Under the pieces are notes generated by a model. It was not told the origin of the DNA and did no database searches. It worked only from the letters and a program-made list of their open reading frames with translations. 64,000 bases of DNA from Bacteroidota bacterium (lineage in GTDB: Bacteria; Bacteroidota; Bacteroidia; Bacteroidales; F082). The translations under genes were made by a program, and so were the position numbers. Below, piece after piece: positions 35,670 through 44,175 of this stretch. How positions within the stretch are numbered: the first letter of the stretch is position 1; every line of letters starts with the position of its first letter. The stretch spans positions 62,001 to 126,000 of the forward strand of contig WOUZ01000010.1 in NCBI GenBank assembly GCA_009773165.1. Reading direction: 5' to 3'.

Positions 35670-35804
35670 TATTCCGAAGTATTTCGCTTCAACATTTTAT
35701 TAAGTACTCAAATACGAAATTAACATAGGTGAACGACTTTTACTTAAAGTCAGTTGCATCTTTGCATCGTCAATTTAAAATCAGATTTACAAATTAAATA
35801 AACA

Positions 35805-36350
35805 ATGAATACAATGTCGACACGTACAAAATGGGTTCTTGATCCCACACACAGTGAAATTCTTTTCAAGGTTAAACATTTGATGATCACCAATGTAAAA
35901 GGTGAATTTCGTGACTTTAGCGCTGTTTTGGAAACTGTTGGAAATGATTTTAGTAGAGCCGCCGTTGAGGTAATTATAGCTGCAACTTCAGTTTTTACAA
36001 ACAATAACGATCGTGACAATCACCTGCGAAGTGCCGATTTTTTCGATGTGGAGCACAATCAAAAACTTAGTTTCAGAGGGACTTCTTTCATCAAACTTGA
36101 TGATGAAAACTACCGCCTTGAAGGCTTGCTTTCGATCAAAGGTGTTGAAAAAGAGATTGTTCTTGATGTTGAATTTGGTGGAATTAACAAAGATCCCTGG
36201 GGAAATGAAAAGGCAGGTTTTTCGCTGAGCGGAAAAATAAACCGTAAAGACTGGGGACTTAACTGGAATGCGGCTCTCGAAACAGGGGGTGTTTTGGTAA
36301 GTGATGAAGTAAAGATTAGCGCTGAAGTTCAATTCGTTAAACAAGCTTAG
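35805..36350 (+). CDS. YceI family lipid-binding protein (cytoplasmic form)
   Basis: 181 aa. The YceI lipocalin-like pattern is clear: WVLDPTHSEILFKVKHLMITNVKGEF at the start, DNHLRSADFFDVEHNQKLSF in the middle and NRKDWGLNWNAALETGGVLVSDEVKI near the end. Such proteins bind isoprenoid or fatty amphiphiles in a deep pocket. There is no signal peptide, so this copy acts in the cytoplasm. Neighbours are a Crp-type regulator and a pirin, a pairing often seen in stress-response sets. Confidence 0.92.
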   Translation: MNTMSTRTKWVLDPTHSEILFKVKHLMITNVKGEFRDFSAVLETVGNDFSRAAVEVIIAATSVFTNNNDRDNHLRSADFFDVEHNQKLSFRGTSFIKLDDENYRLEGLLSIKGVEKEIVLDVEFGGINKDPWGNEKAGFSLSGKINRKDWGLNWNAALETGGVLVSDEVKISAEVQFVKQA

Positions 36351-36513
36351 TCTAATAAATTACTTAGTATTCTTAAAAATTCTTAGGTAGTAGCTGGCTG
36401 AATTGAGTTTCTGAAAATGAAAGTTTTCAATTAAAGTTCAGTCAGCCTTACTTTTTACATCAGACTATACACGGTATTCAAAATTTGATTAACCCTCTTA
36501 ATCCTCAATCAAA

Positions 36514-37233
36514 ATGGAACAATTAATACTTCACACATCAGCTTCGCGCGGACATGCCAATCATGGCTGGCTCGAGAGCAGACATACTTTTAGTTTTGCT
36601 GATTATCATCATCCTCAACGAATGAATTTTGGTGTTTTAAGAGTCTTGAATGATGATATTGTTGATCCGGGGCAAGGCTTCAGTACGCATCCTCACAACA
36701 ACATGGAAATCATTTCAATCCCTCTTGAAGGAGTGCTCGAACACAGAGACAGCATGGGAAATGTTGCTTTAATAAGAAAAGGCGACGTTCAGGTAATGAG
36801 TGCTGGTTCTGGCATTCGACATAGTGAATACAATAAAAGTGATGTGGATGTGGTAAAGTTTTTGCAGATTTGGGTGATACCAAATAAACGAAATGTTGAG
36901 CCGCGCTATGATCAGATCACGCTCGATCTGAAGCTTTTACACAACAACCTATACCAAATTCTTTCACCTGATCTATTAGATGAAGGTGTTTGGATTCATC
37001 AGGATGCCTGGTTTAGTTTGGGAAATTTTGATGAAGGTTATGCAATATCCTACAAACAACATAAACCGGGTAACGGACTATATGCCTTTGTTTTAAAAGG
37101 AAATTTCAATATACAGGGAGTTGCTCTTGAATTGCGCGACGGACTTGGAATAACCGGAGCAGAACAGTTGCAAATCACAGCAGGAAGTAATGATGCGGCT
37201 TTGTTGCTTATGGAAGTTCCAATGCAACTATGA
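36514..37233 (+). CDS. Pirin-family bicupin protein
   Basis: 239 aa bicupin. The N-terminal cupin carries the metal ligands H59 and H61 (FSTHPHNNME) and H103 and E105 (GIRHSEYN), as in pirin and YhhW. Relatives show quercetin 2,3-dioxygenase activity or act as redox-responsive regulators. The C-terminal cupin lacks ligands, as is normal. It has no visible -7 box of its own, but a 163-base gap separates it from yceI, so co-transcription is uncertain. Confidence 0.92.
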   Translation: MEQLILHTSASRGHANHGWLESRHTFSFADYHHPQRMNFGVLRVLNDDIVDPGQGFSTHPHNNMEIISIPLEGVLEHRDSMGNVALIRKGDVQVMSAGSGIRHSEYNKSDVDVVKFLQIWVIPNKRNVEPRYDQITLDLKLLHNNLYQILSPDLLDEGVWIHQDAWFSLGNFDEGYAISYKQHKPGNGLYAFVLKGNFNIQGVALELRDGLGITGAEQLQITAGSNDAALLLMEVPMQL

Positions 37234-37340
37234 TACCTGTGGTTAGTGGAATACAAAAGAAATTGCCATCAAATAGATTCATTGTTGTAAATTGAAACAC
37301 TTTAGAATTGTTCAAGGTTTTACTCCATTCAAAATGTGAC

Positions 37341-38234
37341 ATGAAAAGAAATGATTTTATTAAATCCATGATTATGATGCCTTTAAGCTTTGCGGCAATG
37401 CCACTGAACCTGTTATCGAAAATGTCGGATGATTTTGAATCAACACCACAAATGCCTGTGCTTTTTTTGGGTCATGGCAGTCCAATGAATGCTATTGAAG
37501 AGAACGCTTTTGTTAAGGGTTTCAGAGAAGTTTCAAGGAGAATTCCAAAGCCAAATGCCATTCTTTGTATTTCGGCGCATTGGGAAACGGAAGGAACTTT
37601 TGTAACAGCAATGCCAAGTCCACGCACCATTCACGATTTTGGCGGGTTTCCAAAGGCACTGTATGATGTTCAATATCCGGCATCCGGAAGTCCGGAACTT
37701 GCTGAGATCACGCAAAAACTTGTGCAATCAACTCAGGTAATGGCTGATTATCATTGGGGATTGGATCATGGAGCGTGGTCGGTTATCAAACATCTATTTC
37801 CTAAGGCTGATGTTCCTGTCATTCAGTTAAGTCTCGATCAGCGTCAACCGGTGTCTTACCATTATCAACTTGCTAAAGAACTTTCAGTCCTGCGAAATAA
37901 GGGAGTTCTCATTGTTGGCAGTGGAAATATGGTACATAATCTGAGAATGGTAGCCTGGGACAAATTAAATGTTGCGGGTTTTGGATTCGACTGGGCGCTT
38001 GAGGCGCGCGAAAAAATGAATAAGATGATCATTGATGGCAACCATCAAGGTCTTGTACATTATCAGGATTATGGCAGAGCTTTTCAACTTGCTGTCCCGA
38101 GTCCGGAGCATTATTTACCGTTGCTTTATGTGTTGGCACAGCAACAACCCGGCGATTATGTCAGCTTGTTCAACGATGAGGCAGTTGCAGGTTCGCTCAC
38201 AATGACGTCGGTGCTCATAAACCAAAGTGCTTAA
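37341..38234 (+). CDS. Class III extradiol dioxygenase, 4,5-DOPA dioxygenase (YgiD)-like
   Basis: 297 aa from the ATG at 37341. The motif VLFLGHGSPMNAI places H45; with H80 (ISAHWE), H199 (NMVHNL) and H257 (PSPEHYLP) it reproduces the spacing of the metal and catalytic histidines of YgiD/DODA enzymes. A hydrophobic N-terminal stretch (IKSMIMMPLSFAAMPLNLL) may be a signal or anchor, which is unusual for cytoplasmic YgiD. Substrate probably a catechol; actual physiological role unknown. Follows pirin after about 100 bases. Confidence 0.85.
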   Translation: MKRNDFIKSMIMMPLSFAAMPLNLLSKMSDDFESTPQMPVLFLGHGSPMNAIEENAFVKGFREVSRRIPKPNAILCISAHWETEGTFVTAMPSPRTIHDFGGFPKALYDVQYPASGSPELAEITQKLVQSTQVMADYHWGLDHGAWSVIKHLFPKADVPVIQLSLDQRQPVSYHYQLAKELSVLRNKGVLIVGSGNMVHNLRMVAWDKLNVAGFGFDWALEAREKMNKMIIDGNHQGLVHYQDYGRAFQLAVPSPEHYLPLLYVLAQQQPGDYVSLFNDEAVAGSLTMTSVLINQSA

Positions 38235-38353
38235 AGCAGACTTTGTTTTTGATCATCCAAATTATTGTTTTGGGAATTCTACCTTTCAATTTTGAAATTG
38301 ATTATCAATCAGGTAAACATGGGGTTATCAGTTAAGTTTTTTGGATGGATTTG

Positions 38354-38387
38354 TTGAATTTTTTCAATACTATTACAATTACCTTTG
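38354..38387 (+). promoter_or_regulatory. Promoter of the T9SS gene at 38434
   Basis: -33 TTG at 38354-38356 and -7 TACCTTTG at 38380-38387, spacer 23. Transcription would start near 38394, shortly before the candidate ATGs at 38401 and 38434, which excludes the longer frame start at 38341. Confidence 0.5.
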
Positions 38388-38433
38388 TCACAGAAACAGG
38401 ATGATTCAGGCATTGGTTCTTAATACGTTTCAA

Positions 38434-41034
38434 ATGAAAAATACAACCTCAAAAAATAGAATCCAACGGCTTATTTTTGCTGCACTCATTGCTGCTTTAC
38501 TCATCGGCTGGAACTTTTGCTCACATGATGTGATGCACTTTTTGGGGACAAATGAAAAAATAACTTCATCTTCTTTTATAGCTCCTCCAGTTGATAACCA
38601 ACATATTACCGTGATTGAAAGACAACCATCCGGTAAAAAGTATCCTACAGCCTGGTTTGAGGCCCTTCATAAAACTGCTCCAGGCGATGACTGGCGATTG
38701 ATAGAAGCGCAAAGCATGCAGCAGCTTATCCACAACAGAACTCAAATAAAAACTTCATCTTTTGCCGGAACATGGACTGAACGCGGTCCATCAAATATTC
38801 CGGGTCGCATCACCGATTTGGATATTGACTATCTGACTCAGAGATTGTATGCTCTTAGTGATCATGGCATTGTTTTTCGTTCATCCGATTTAAATGGAAC
38901 ACAATGGGAAGCCATGAATGATCACTTTCCACTTGGATTAGATGTTGCATCACAATTGAAGTTAATCAAGGGAACTTCCAATGTATTGATATCCAGTGGT
39001 TACATAAAATCTACAAACAGTTGGGGAGTTTATCGATCAGCAGATGGTGGATCAAATTGGGTAGCTTCAGCAGGAATAGGTAGTTTTCCTATGAGTGGAA
39101 TTCGCAGGATAGTTCAGGATGATGTGGCAATTTTTCTGCTGGTTCAAGAGTATAACTATGCTGTCCCGACCGACTATTTTACAATTTACAAGTCATCAGA
39201 TCAAGGCTTGTCATTTGCAGTATTGTATCGAACGAACATCCCAACAGGAGATGGAGGCAAGCACGTGAAAACAGATATGTGGGTAAGTGACGAAACGCAA
39301 AGCCCGCTTTATTTTTTGCAGGAAGATCAATTGTTATTAATCAACAAACAAACAGGAGCTCGAACATTCAATAGCTTTGTCAGTGGCGGGACAATGAATC
39401 AGAGCCTTTTAACGGGTCATAGTTCAGATGGTGTTGTTAACCTTACAGCTTACCAGGCACTTAATGATACCGGTAGGTTTTATCGATGGTCAAGTCTGGA
39501 TCAACAGTGGCACTATAAAGGGATGTTAACACAATGGCATCTTGCGTTACCCTTCGGTTCAAACTCACTTTCATGCTCCATGCAATCGCCTGATACAATA
39601 TACTTTGGAAGTATTTTAACTTCGAGAAGTACGGATGGCGGTGTGGGTTGGACAACAATTGACCTTGACCCAACAGGATCATATGCGCTTTATCATGGCG
39701 ATGTCCCGAAAACACTTAATAGTATCAATCCGAATACAGGCGAAGAAGAAACATATATGGGGACTGACGGAGGTATTTACAAGCTCGATGTTGTAGCCGA
39801 CCATTTCAATTCGGTCAGTATTCCGGGTTTAAACTGTACCCAGATTTATAAAATGGTTACAAAGCAATCTGAGCCGGGTAAAATGTTTATCGGAACACAG
39901 GATAATGGCTATGCACATACCAGTGCAGGAAATTTTTATCCTGGAACAGTGCCATTCAATTTGCAGTGGGGAGGTGATGTCACTAACGTAGCCTCAGGTG
40001 ATGGAGGTGAAACTTTCTGGCTGTGGTGGTTGGGAGATGGATGCAATTATATGAGTGGTCCCGATGAGAATTATGTAATATCAACATGGTCTCCATATGC
40101 TCACGGAGGTTCAATTCCTTATTGGGAGCCCCCTGTTTGGATTCCATCACAGCATCCTGATCGGTGTTATACGGCTGGTTATCTGAATAATACGGGCGGA
40201 AATTATCTCATTAAACTACAGGCAATACCTGGAGCTGATGCGGTTGCTACCACATTTCCTTACAATTTTGAAGCACAGGCTGGAGGGCGAATTACTGCTA
40301 TTGCCATTTCTCCCCTTGACAGCTCGTTGTATTATGTGGCTACCGACAATGGAAAGCTGCTTCGATCTACCGATGCCGGAATGAGCTGGACATCAGCTAC
40401 TTTGTCAAATTCTCTGTTTCCACGAGTGATTCTTCCATCAAAAACAAATGTTGGAGAACCTTGGGTAGCCGGGAGTGGTTATTCGAATAGCCCGGTTTAT
40501 TTTTCATCCGATAATGGGCAGACCTTCAATGCCTTGAATATAGGAATTCCATCATGTTTGGTTGAGGCGCTTGCAACAAACGAGGATGAAAGTATCTTGT
40601 TTGCCGCCACCAGTATAGGGCCTTTTGCGCTGGATCGCAATCAAATTGGATGGACAGCTATCGCCGGAGAAACCGCCCCTTTGGTTCATTATATGGATGT
40701 TGAATACGTGTCAGCCACAGCTACAGCGCGTTTTGCAACGTATGCACGTGGTATCTGGGATTTCAGATTAACGTCAACTGGTGTCCATTCAGTAGAAAAG
40801 GATAGATTTGTTTTGAAACTTTACCCTAATCCTACCAGCGACAGATTGTATGTTCAGAATGTTGATGATTTTGAAGGGAAAGATTACCAAATTGTTGATC
40901 TCAACGGAAAAGTATTACAGACTGGTAAAATAGCTCAATCATCAACTGTGATCAACATAAGTGGTTTACCCTCAGGTGTTTATTTTGTGAAAATAGCTGA
41001 GGTAAATAAAGTTGAAAAGTTTATAATAAGGTGA
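38434..41034 (+). CDS. Secreted T9SS protein with VPS10/BNR-type propeller repeats
   Basis: 866 aa from the ATG at 38434; ATG 38401 is also possible. A basic stretch is followed by a hydrophobic signal (IQRLIFAALIAALLIGWNF). The body has Asp-box-like turns (SADGGSNW, SSDQGLSF, STDGGVGW, STDAGMSW, SSDNGQTF) spread over the length, as in sortilin/sialidase-type propellers. The C-terminus (LKLYPNPTSDRLYVQNV ... GVYFVKI ... VEKFIIR) is a type A T9SS sorting domain. Thus it is a surface or secreted protein related in style to the one at 11725-14619. Enzymatic function not evident. Confidence 0.82.
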   Translation: MKNTTSKNRIQRLIFAALIAALLIGWNFCSHDVMHFLGTNEKITSSSFIAPPVDNQHITVIERQPSGKKYPTAWFEALHKTAPGDDWRLIEAQSMQQLIHNRTQIKTSSFAGTWTERGPSNIPGRITDLDIDYLTQRLYALSDHGIVFRSSDLNGTQWEAMNDHFPLGLDVASQLKLIKGTSNVLISSGYIKSTNSWGVYRSADGGSNWVASAGIGSFPMSGIRRIVQDDVAIFLLVQEYNYAVPTDYFTIYKSSDQGLSFAVLYRTNIPTGDGGKHVKTDMWVSDETQSPLYFLQEDQLLLINKQTGARTFNSFVSGGTMNQSLLTGHSSDGVVNLTAYQALNDTGRFYRWSSLDQQWHYKGMLTQWHLALPFGSNSLSCSMQSPDTIYFGSILTSRSTDGGVGWTTIDLDPTGSYALYHGDVPKTLNSINPNTGEEETYMGTDGGIYKLDVVADHFNSVSIPGLNCTQIYKMVTKQSEPGKMFIGTQDNGYAHTSAGNFYPGTVPFNLQWGGDVTNVASGDGGETFWLWWLGDGCNYMSGPDENYVISTWSPYAHGGSIPYWEPPVWIPSQHPDRCYTAGYLNNTGGNYLIKLQAIPGADAVATTFPYNFEAQAGGRITAIAISPLDSSLYYVATDNGKLLRSTDAGMSWTSATLSNSLFPRVILPSKTNVGEPWVAGSGYSNSPVYFSSDNGQTFNALNIGIPSCLVEALATNEDESILFAATSIGPFALDRNQIGWTAIAGETAPLVHYMDVEYVSATATARFATYARGIWDFRLTSTGVHSVEKDRFVLKLYPNPTSDRLYVQNVDDFEGKDYQIVDLNGKVLQTGKIAQSSTVINISGLPSGVYFVKIAEVNKVEKFIIR

Positions 41035-41129
41035 TATTGAAGCTTAAACTCAGCAAACTGCCTATTATTCCTTCTTTTAAAGACTTAAATTCCTCGTAAT
41101 TTCCAGTGAAATATAGGCCTTTGAAATTG

Positions 41130-41972
41130 TCAGAATCTCAATCCTACAAAAACATCAAAGCGGCGGGTTTGGTTAGGAAGGTCGCCACGGTTGATAAGCC
41201 AGCAATAATCGACACCACCGTAAAGCATGAAAGTGGTTTGTAATTCGAGGTTAATATGAGCAAAATGCGGTTTGGGGTAGCTCTTGTCTTTAATGGCGTC
41301 GCTTACTGAAACAAGACGAAACATACTTAAAGAGTAAGATGCAAAGCTCTGAAGTACAAGATGATTACTTAATACATAATCGAAAAAAACCGAAGGGCCT
41401 GTGCCCCAGTAATAACCCTGAGGCTCGCTCGTTGTACCATTAACAGGCTCCCCGTTTTGTCGCTCAAAATACGTGGCTCCTATGATGTAATCATTCAAAT
41501 TGAAGCCCAAAGCGCCACTCATCCGATTCTTGTCGATAATGTTCCAGCCCCAGCTTGTGCTACCTATCAGATCGGAAAGTACAGAGTTTTCTTCACGGGC
41601 TACACCTGTATTGGTTTGAATTTGCTGAACCAACAGGTTTAGAAGATCGCCTAGACTTTTGTTTTGCCAGAACATACGTGTGTCGCCTTTGCCAAGGTTG
41701 TATTTTTTGTAAAAAACGCGCATCGTGAAACCTGATTTGCGATGCTCTTCAGAGTAAGGTGCTTCAGGGTTCGACATAAAAGTGTAGGATAAGGATGCTC
41801 CAAAATGGGGTTCATCGTAATATGAATTCTTTTGCATATCAAAACCATCAAAGGATTGGCCAACAAGATTTGCTGATGAAAGCAGCATGATAAAGAAAAA
41901 TATTCGCACAAACTGAACGCTAAATGTTGATTGTGTTTTGTGCGCATTGTAAGTATTAAGTTCGGTTTTCAT
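41130..41972 (-). CDS. Putative outer-membrane beta-barrel protein
   Basis: 280 aa from the ATG at 41972. N-terminal signal peptide (FVRIFFFIMLLSSANLVGQS), then alternating amphipathic strands rich in Tyr, Phe and Gly, ending RRFDVFVGLRF with a C-terminal Phe. That fits an outer-membrane barrel inserted by BAM. I do not recognise the family. It has its own promoter with a palindrome between the -33 and -7 boxes, and lies downstream of the archaemetzincin gene. Confidence 0.6.
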   Translation of the reverse strand: MKTELNTYNAHKTQSTFSVQFVRIFFFIMLLSSANLVGQSFDGFDMQKNSYYDEPHFGASLSYTFMSNPEAPYSEEHRKSGFTMRVFYKKYNLGKGDTRMFWQNKSLGDLLNLLVQQIQTNTGVAREENSVLSDLIGSTSWGWNIIDKNRMSGALGFNLNDYIIGATYFERQNGEPVNGTTSEPQGYYWGTGPSVFFDYVLSNHLVLQSFASYSLSMFRLVSVSDAIKDKSYPKPHFAHINLELQTTFMLYGGVDYCWLINRGDLPNQTRRFDVFVGLRF

Positions 41973-42049
41973 AGGATGTGTTTTTGTGTAAAACATATTT
42001 AATCAAATATATATGACTTACTCATAATATAATGGTTCATCATTTAGCA

Positions 42050-42080
42050 CAAAAATACCAGCGTATTTCGCGAAATGCAA
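42050..42080 (-). promoter_or_regulatory. Promoter with embedded 12-bp palindrome (outer-membrane protein gene)
   Basis: Minus strand: -33 TTG at 42080-42078 and -7 TATTTTTG at 42057-42050, spacer 20. Inside the spacer is the perfect palindrome ATTTCGCGAAAT (42065-42076), a plausible repressor or activator site. The ATG of the barrel protein is 78 bases downstream. Confidence 0.55.
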
Positions 42081-42240
42081 TACGGTAAAAATCGTATTTA
42101 AATGTAAAGGTAATTAGGTGGAACTATTATCAAAAATTCAAGTATGCAAAAGCTGGCAATTGAAATTTTTACAAAATTAAGATTAACAATACCGAACAAA
42201 ATAACTACTAATCATTGCTTTCAAGTTTGCTTAATTAAAT

Positions 42241-42783
42241 TTATGGATTGATTCCGGTCTTCAGTTTTTCGGCACAGCTGCTGCAAAAACCGGTTTCTTT
42301 TTGGTCGATATCCTCAACGTATGTACTTGACTGCATGACACATCCGGGTTGGTGACAATGTATGAGTCCAAAACAATGACCCAATTCATGATTCACTTCT
42401 TTGATTATTCGTAAAGTAAAAAGCTTTTCGTCTTTCTCTAAACCATAACGTTCGTTGCTTAGCCTGTGGCTGGATGTGATTCCGGTTCTTCCTCCCAAAT
42501 ATGCCTGTCCGAAAATATAGGTCAGGATGGGGATAAAAAGGTCGACCGTCACAAGTGCCATTGTTTTACTCTCATCGTTTCCAAAATTCGCTTCGAGCAT
42601 CTTCAGCAAACTGTTTCCATTGTACTGTTTCCTTCCTGAATCGAAAAAAACGGTTAGATCTGAATGATTCTCAATTACCTCAACCTTGAGTAAAAACTCC
42701 AGATGGACTGCCGAACTTATCTTTTCCAGGATATTTCGGTCGAAACGCCCAAGGTTTAAAAGTGTAATCTTTTGAATGCCCAT
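42241..42783 (-). CDS. Archaemetzincin-type zinc protease
   Basis: 180 aa. The zinc motif NHELGHCFGLIHC (131-143) gives ligands H132, H136 and H142 and catalytic E133; C143, C148, C167 and C170 form the second, structural zinc site, and CVMQSS includes the Met-turn. This is the complete AmzA signature (HExxHxxGxxHC ... CVM ... CxxC). It has no signal peptide and is cytoplasmic. It is the last gene on the strand carrying the redox cluster, 57 bases after the response regulator, so co-transcription is possible. Substrate unknown for the family. Confidence 0.88.
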   Translation of the reverse strand: MGIQKITLLNLGRFDRNILEKISSAVHLEFLLKVEVIENHSDLTVFFDSGRKQYNGNSLLKMLEANFGNDESKTMALVTVDLFIPILTYIFGQAYLGGRTGITSSHRLSNERYGLEKDEKLFTLRIIKEVNHELGHCFGLIHCHQPGCVMQSSTYVEDIDQKETGFCSSCAEKLKTGINP

Positions 42784-42840
42784 AATGTGTTGAAGGACTT
42801 AGAAATATGAACACGACAGCATCTTAATGTGAGCTATCGG

Positions 42841-44175
42841 TCAGCTTTGTTTCAGATCGTACTTTTTGATTTTGTTGTAAAGTGTCACTCTGTCCACTTG
42901 CAAGGCTTTGGCTGTCCGTGAGATATTCCATTCGTATTTATTAAGAATTGTCAACACGTGTTTCTTTTCGAGCTCATCCAAACTTTCAACTTGTGAAACC
43001 ACTGTTTCTTTCAGCAAAGGGAGATCCTTTACCCTTATTTCTTTTCCATTTCCTACAACGATGGCTCTTTCGATCATGTTTTCCAATTCGCGCACATTGC
43101 CTGGAAAATCAAATTCCTGCAACCGCCTGATGGCACTTGGCTCAATGATCACAGCTGCACGACTCATGGCATTGCAATATTTTTTTATAAAATGATCTAC
43201 AAGTAAAGGAATATCTTCCAAACGGTTTTTCAATGGTGGGATGTTGATATTCACCACATTAAGGCGGTAATATAAATCTTCCCGGAAAGTTCCGTTATCA
43301 ACCATTTGCTTGAGGTCGCGGTTTGTAGCACAAATTACCCTGAAATCCGATTCAATTTGCTTGCTGCCGCCAACACGCATGAAACTTTTTGTTTCGAGCA
43401 CCCGTAGTAGTTCAATCTGCATTTTCATGGAGATTGTAGCTATTTCATCCAAAAAAATGGTCCCGTTATCTGCCATCTCAAATCGGCCTTTTCTATTGTA
43501 AACAGCGCCGGTAAAAGCTCCTTTTTCGTGTCCAAAAAGCTCGCTTTCGAGCAAACTTTCACTCAAAGCGCCGCAATGGACGCTCACCATTGGAAAAAAT
43601 TTCCGTGATGAGTTGGCGTGTATTGCTCTGGCAAACAACTCTTTACCTGTTCCACTCTCGCCAGTTATGATAACCGAGGCATTGGATTGAGCGACACTTT
43701 GCACCTCGAGTAAGACTTTTTGAATTGCTTCGCTTTTTCCAATAATATCCTGAACATTTTCGAGTGTAAGGTGACTTTTAAGTTGCTCGTTTTCACCAGC
43801 AAGAACAATTTGTCGGGATGCATTGCGAATGAGGTGTGACAGGTCATCAGGATCGAAGGGCTTGGTCACATAATCAAAAGCCCCATTCTTAAGTGCTTGG
43901 ACCGCGGTATCAACTGCAGCAAAAGCTGTCATAATGATGACAATGGCCTCTTTTTGAATGGTTTTTATACGCTTGAGTAATTCAAGTCCATCCATTCCAG
44001 GCATTTTGATATCCGTAAGAATGATGTCGAAATTTCTGTTTTCGAGCATGGCCAAGGCTTTGTTGGCATTTTCAGCACATTCTACCTCAAAGCCATCTTC
44101 AAGAAACCAATTCAGGAGGGAGTCTCTTACCGATTCCTCGTCGTCCACAACAAGGAGTGAAATTTTTTTATGCAT
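42841..44175 (-). CDS. Sigma-54-dependent response regulator (NtrC/AtoC type)
   Basis: 444 aa: receiver domain with phospho-acceptor D55 and conserved T83 and K105; AAA+ domain with Walker A GESGTGKE (172-179), the sigma-54 contact loop GAFTGA (219-224) and Walker B FLDE; Fis-type helix-turn-helix at the C-terminus (WNISRTAKALQVDRVTLYNKI). It should activate sigma-54 promoters when phosphorylated by the heme-containing kinase encoded upstream, whose gene overlaps it by eight bases. The probable targets are the inverted repeats at 50595-50735. Confidence 0.95.
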   Translation of the reverse strand: MHKKISLLVVDDEESVRDSLLNWFLEDGFEVECAENANKALAMLENRNFDIILTDIKMPGMDGLELLKRIKTIQKEAIVIIMTAFAAVDTAVQALKNGAFDYVTKPFDPDDLSHLIRNASRQIVLAGENEQLKSHLTLENVQDIIGKSEAIQKVLLEVQSVAQSNASVIITGESGTGKELFARAIHANSSRKFFPMVSVHCGALSESLLESELFGHEKGAFTGAVYNRKGRFEMADNGTIFLDEIATISMKMQIELLRVLETKSFMRVGGSKQIESDFRVICATNRDLKQMVDNGTFREDLYYRLNVVNINIPPLKNRLEDIPLLVDHFIKKYCNAMSRAAVIIEPSAIRRLQEFDFPGNVRELENMIERAIVVGNGKEIRVKDLPLLKETVVSQVESLDELEKKHVLTILNKYEWNISRTAKALQVDRVTLYNKIKKYDLKQS

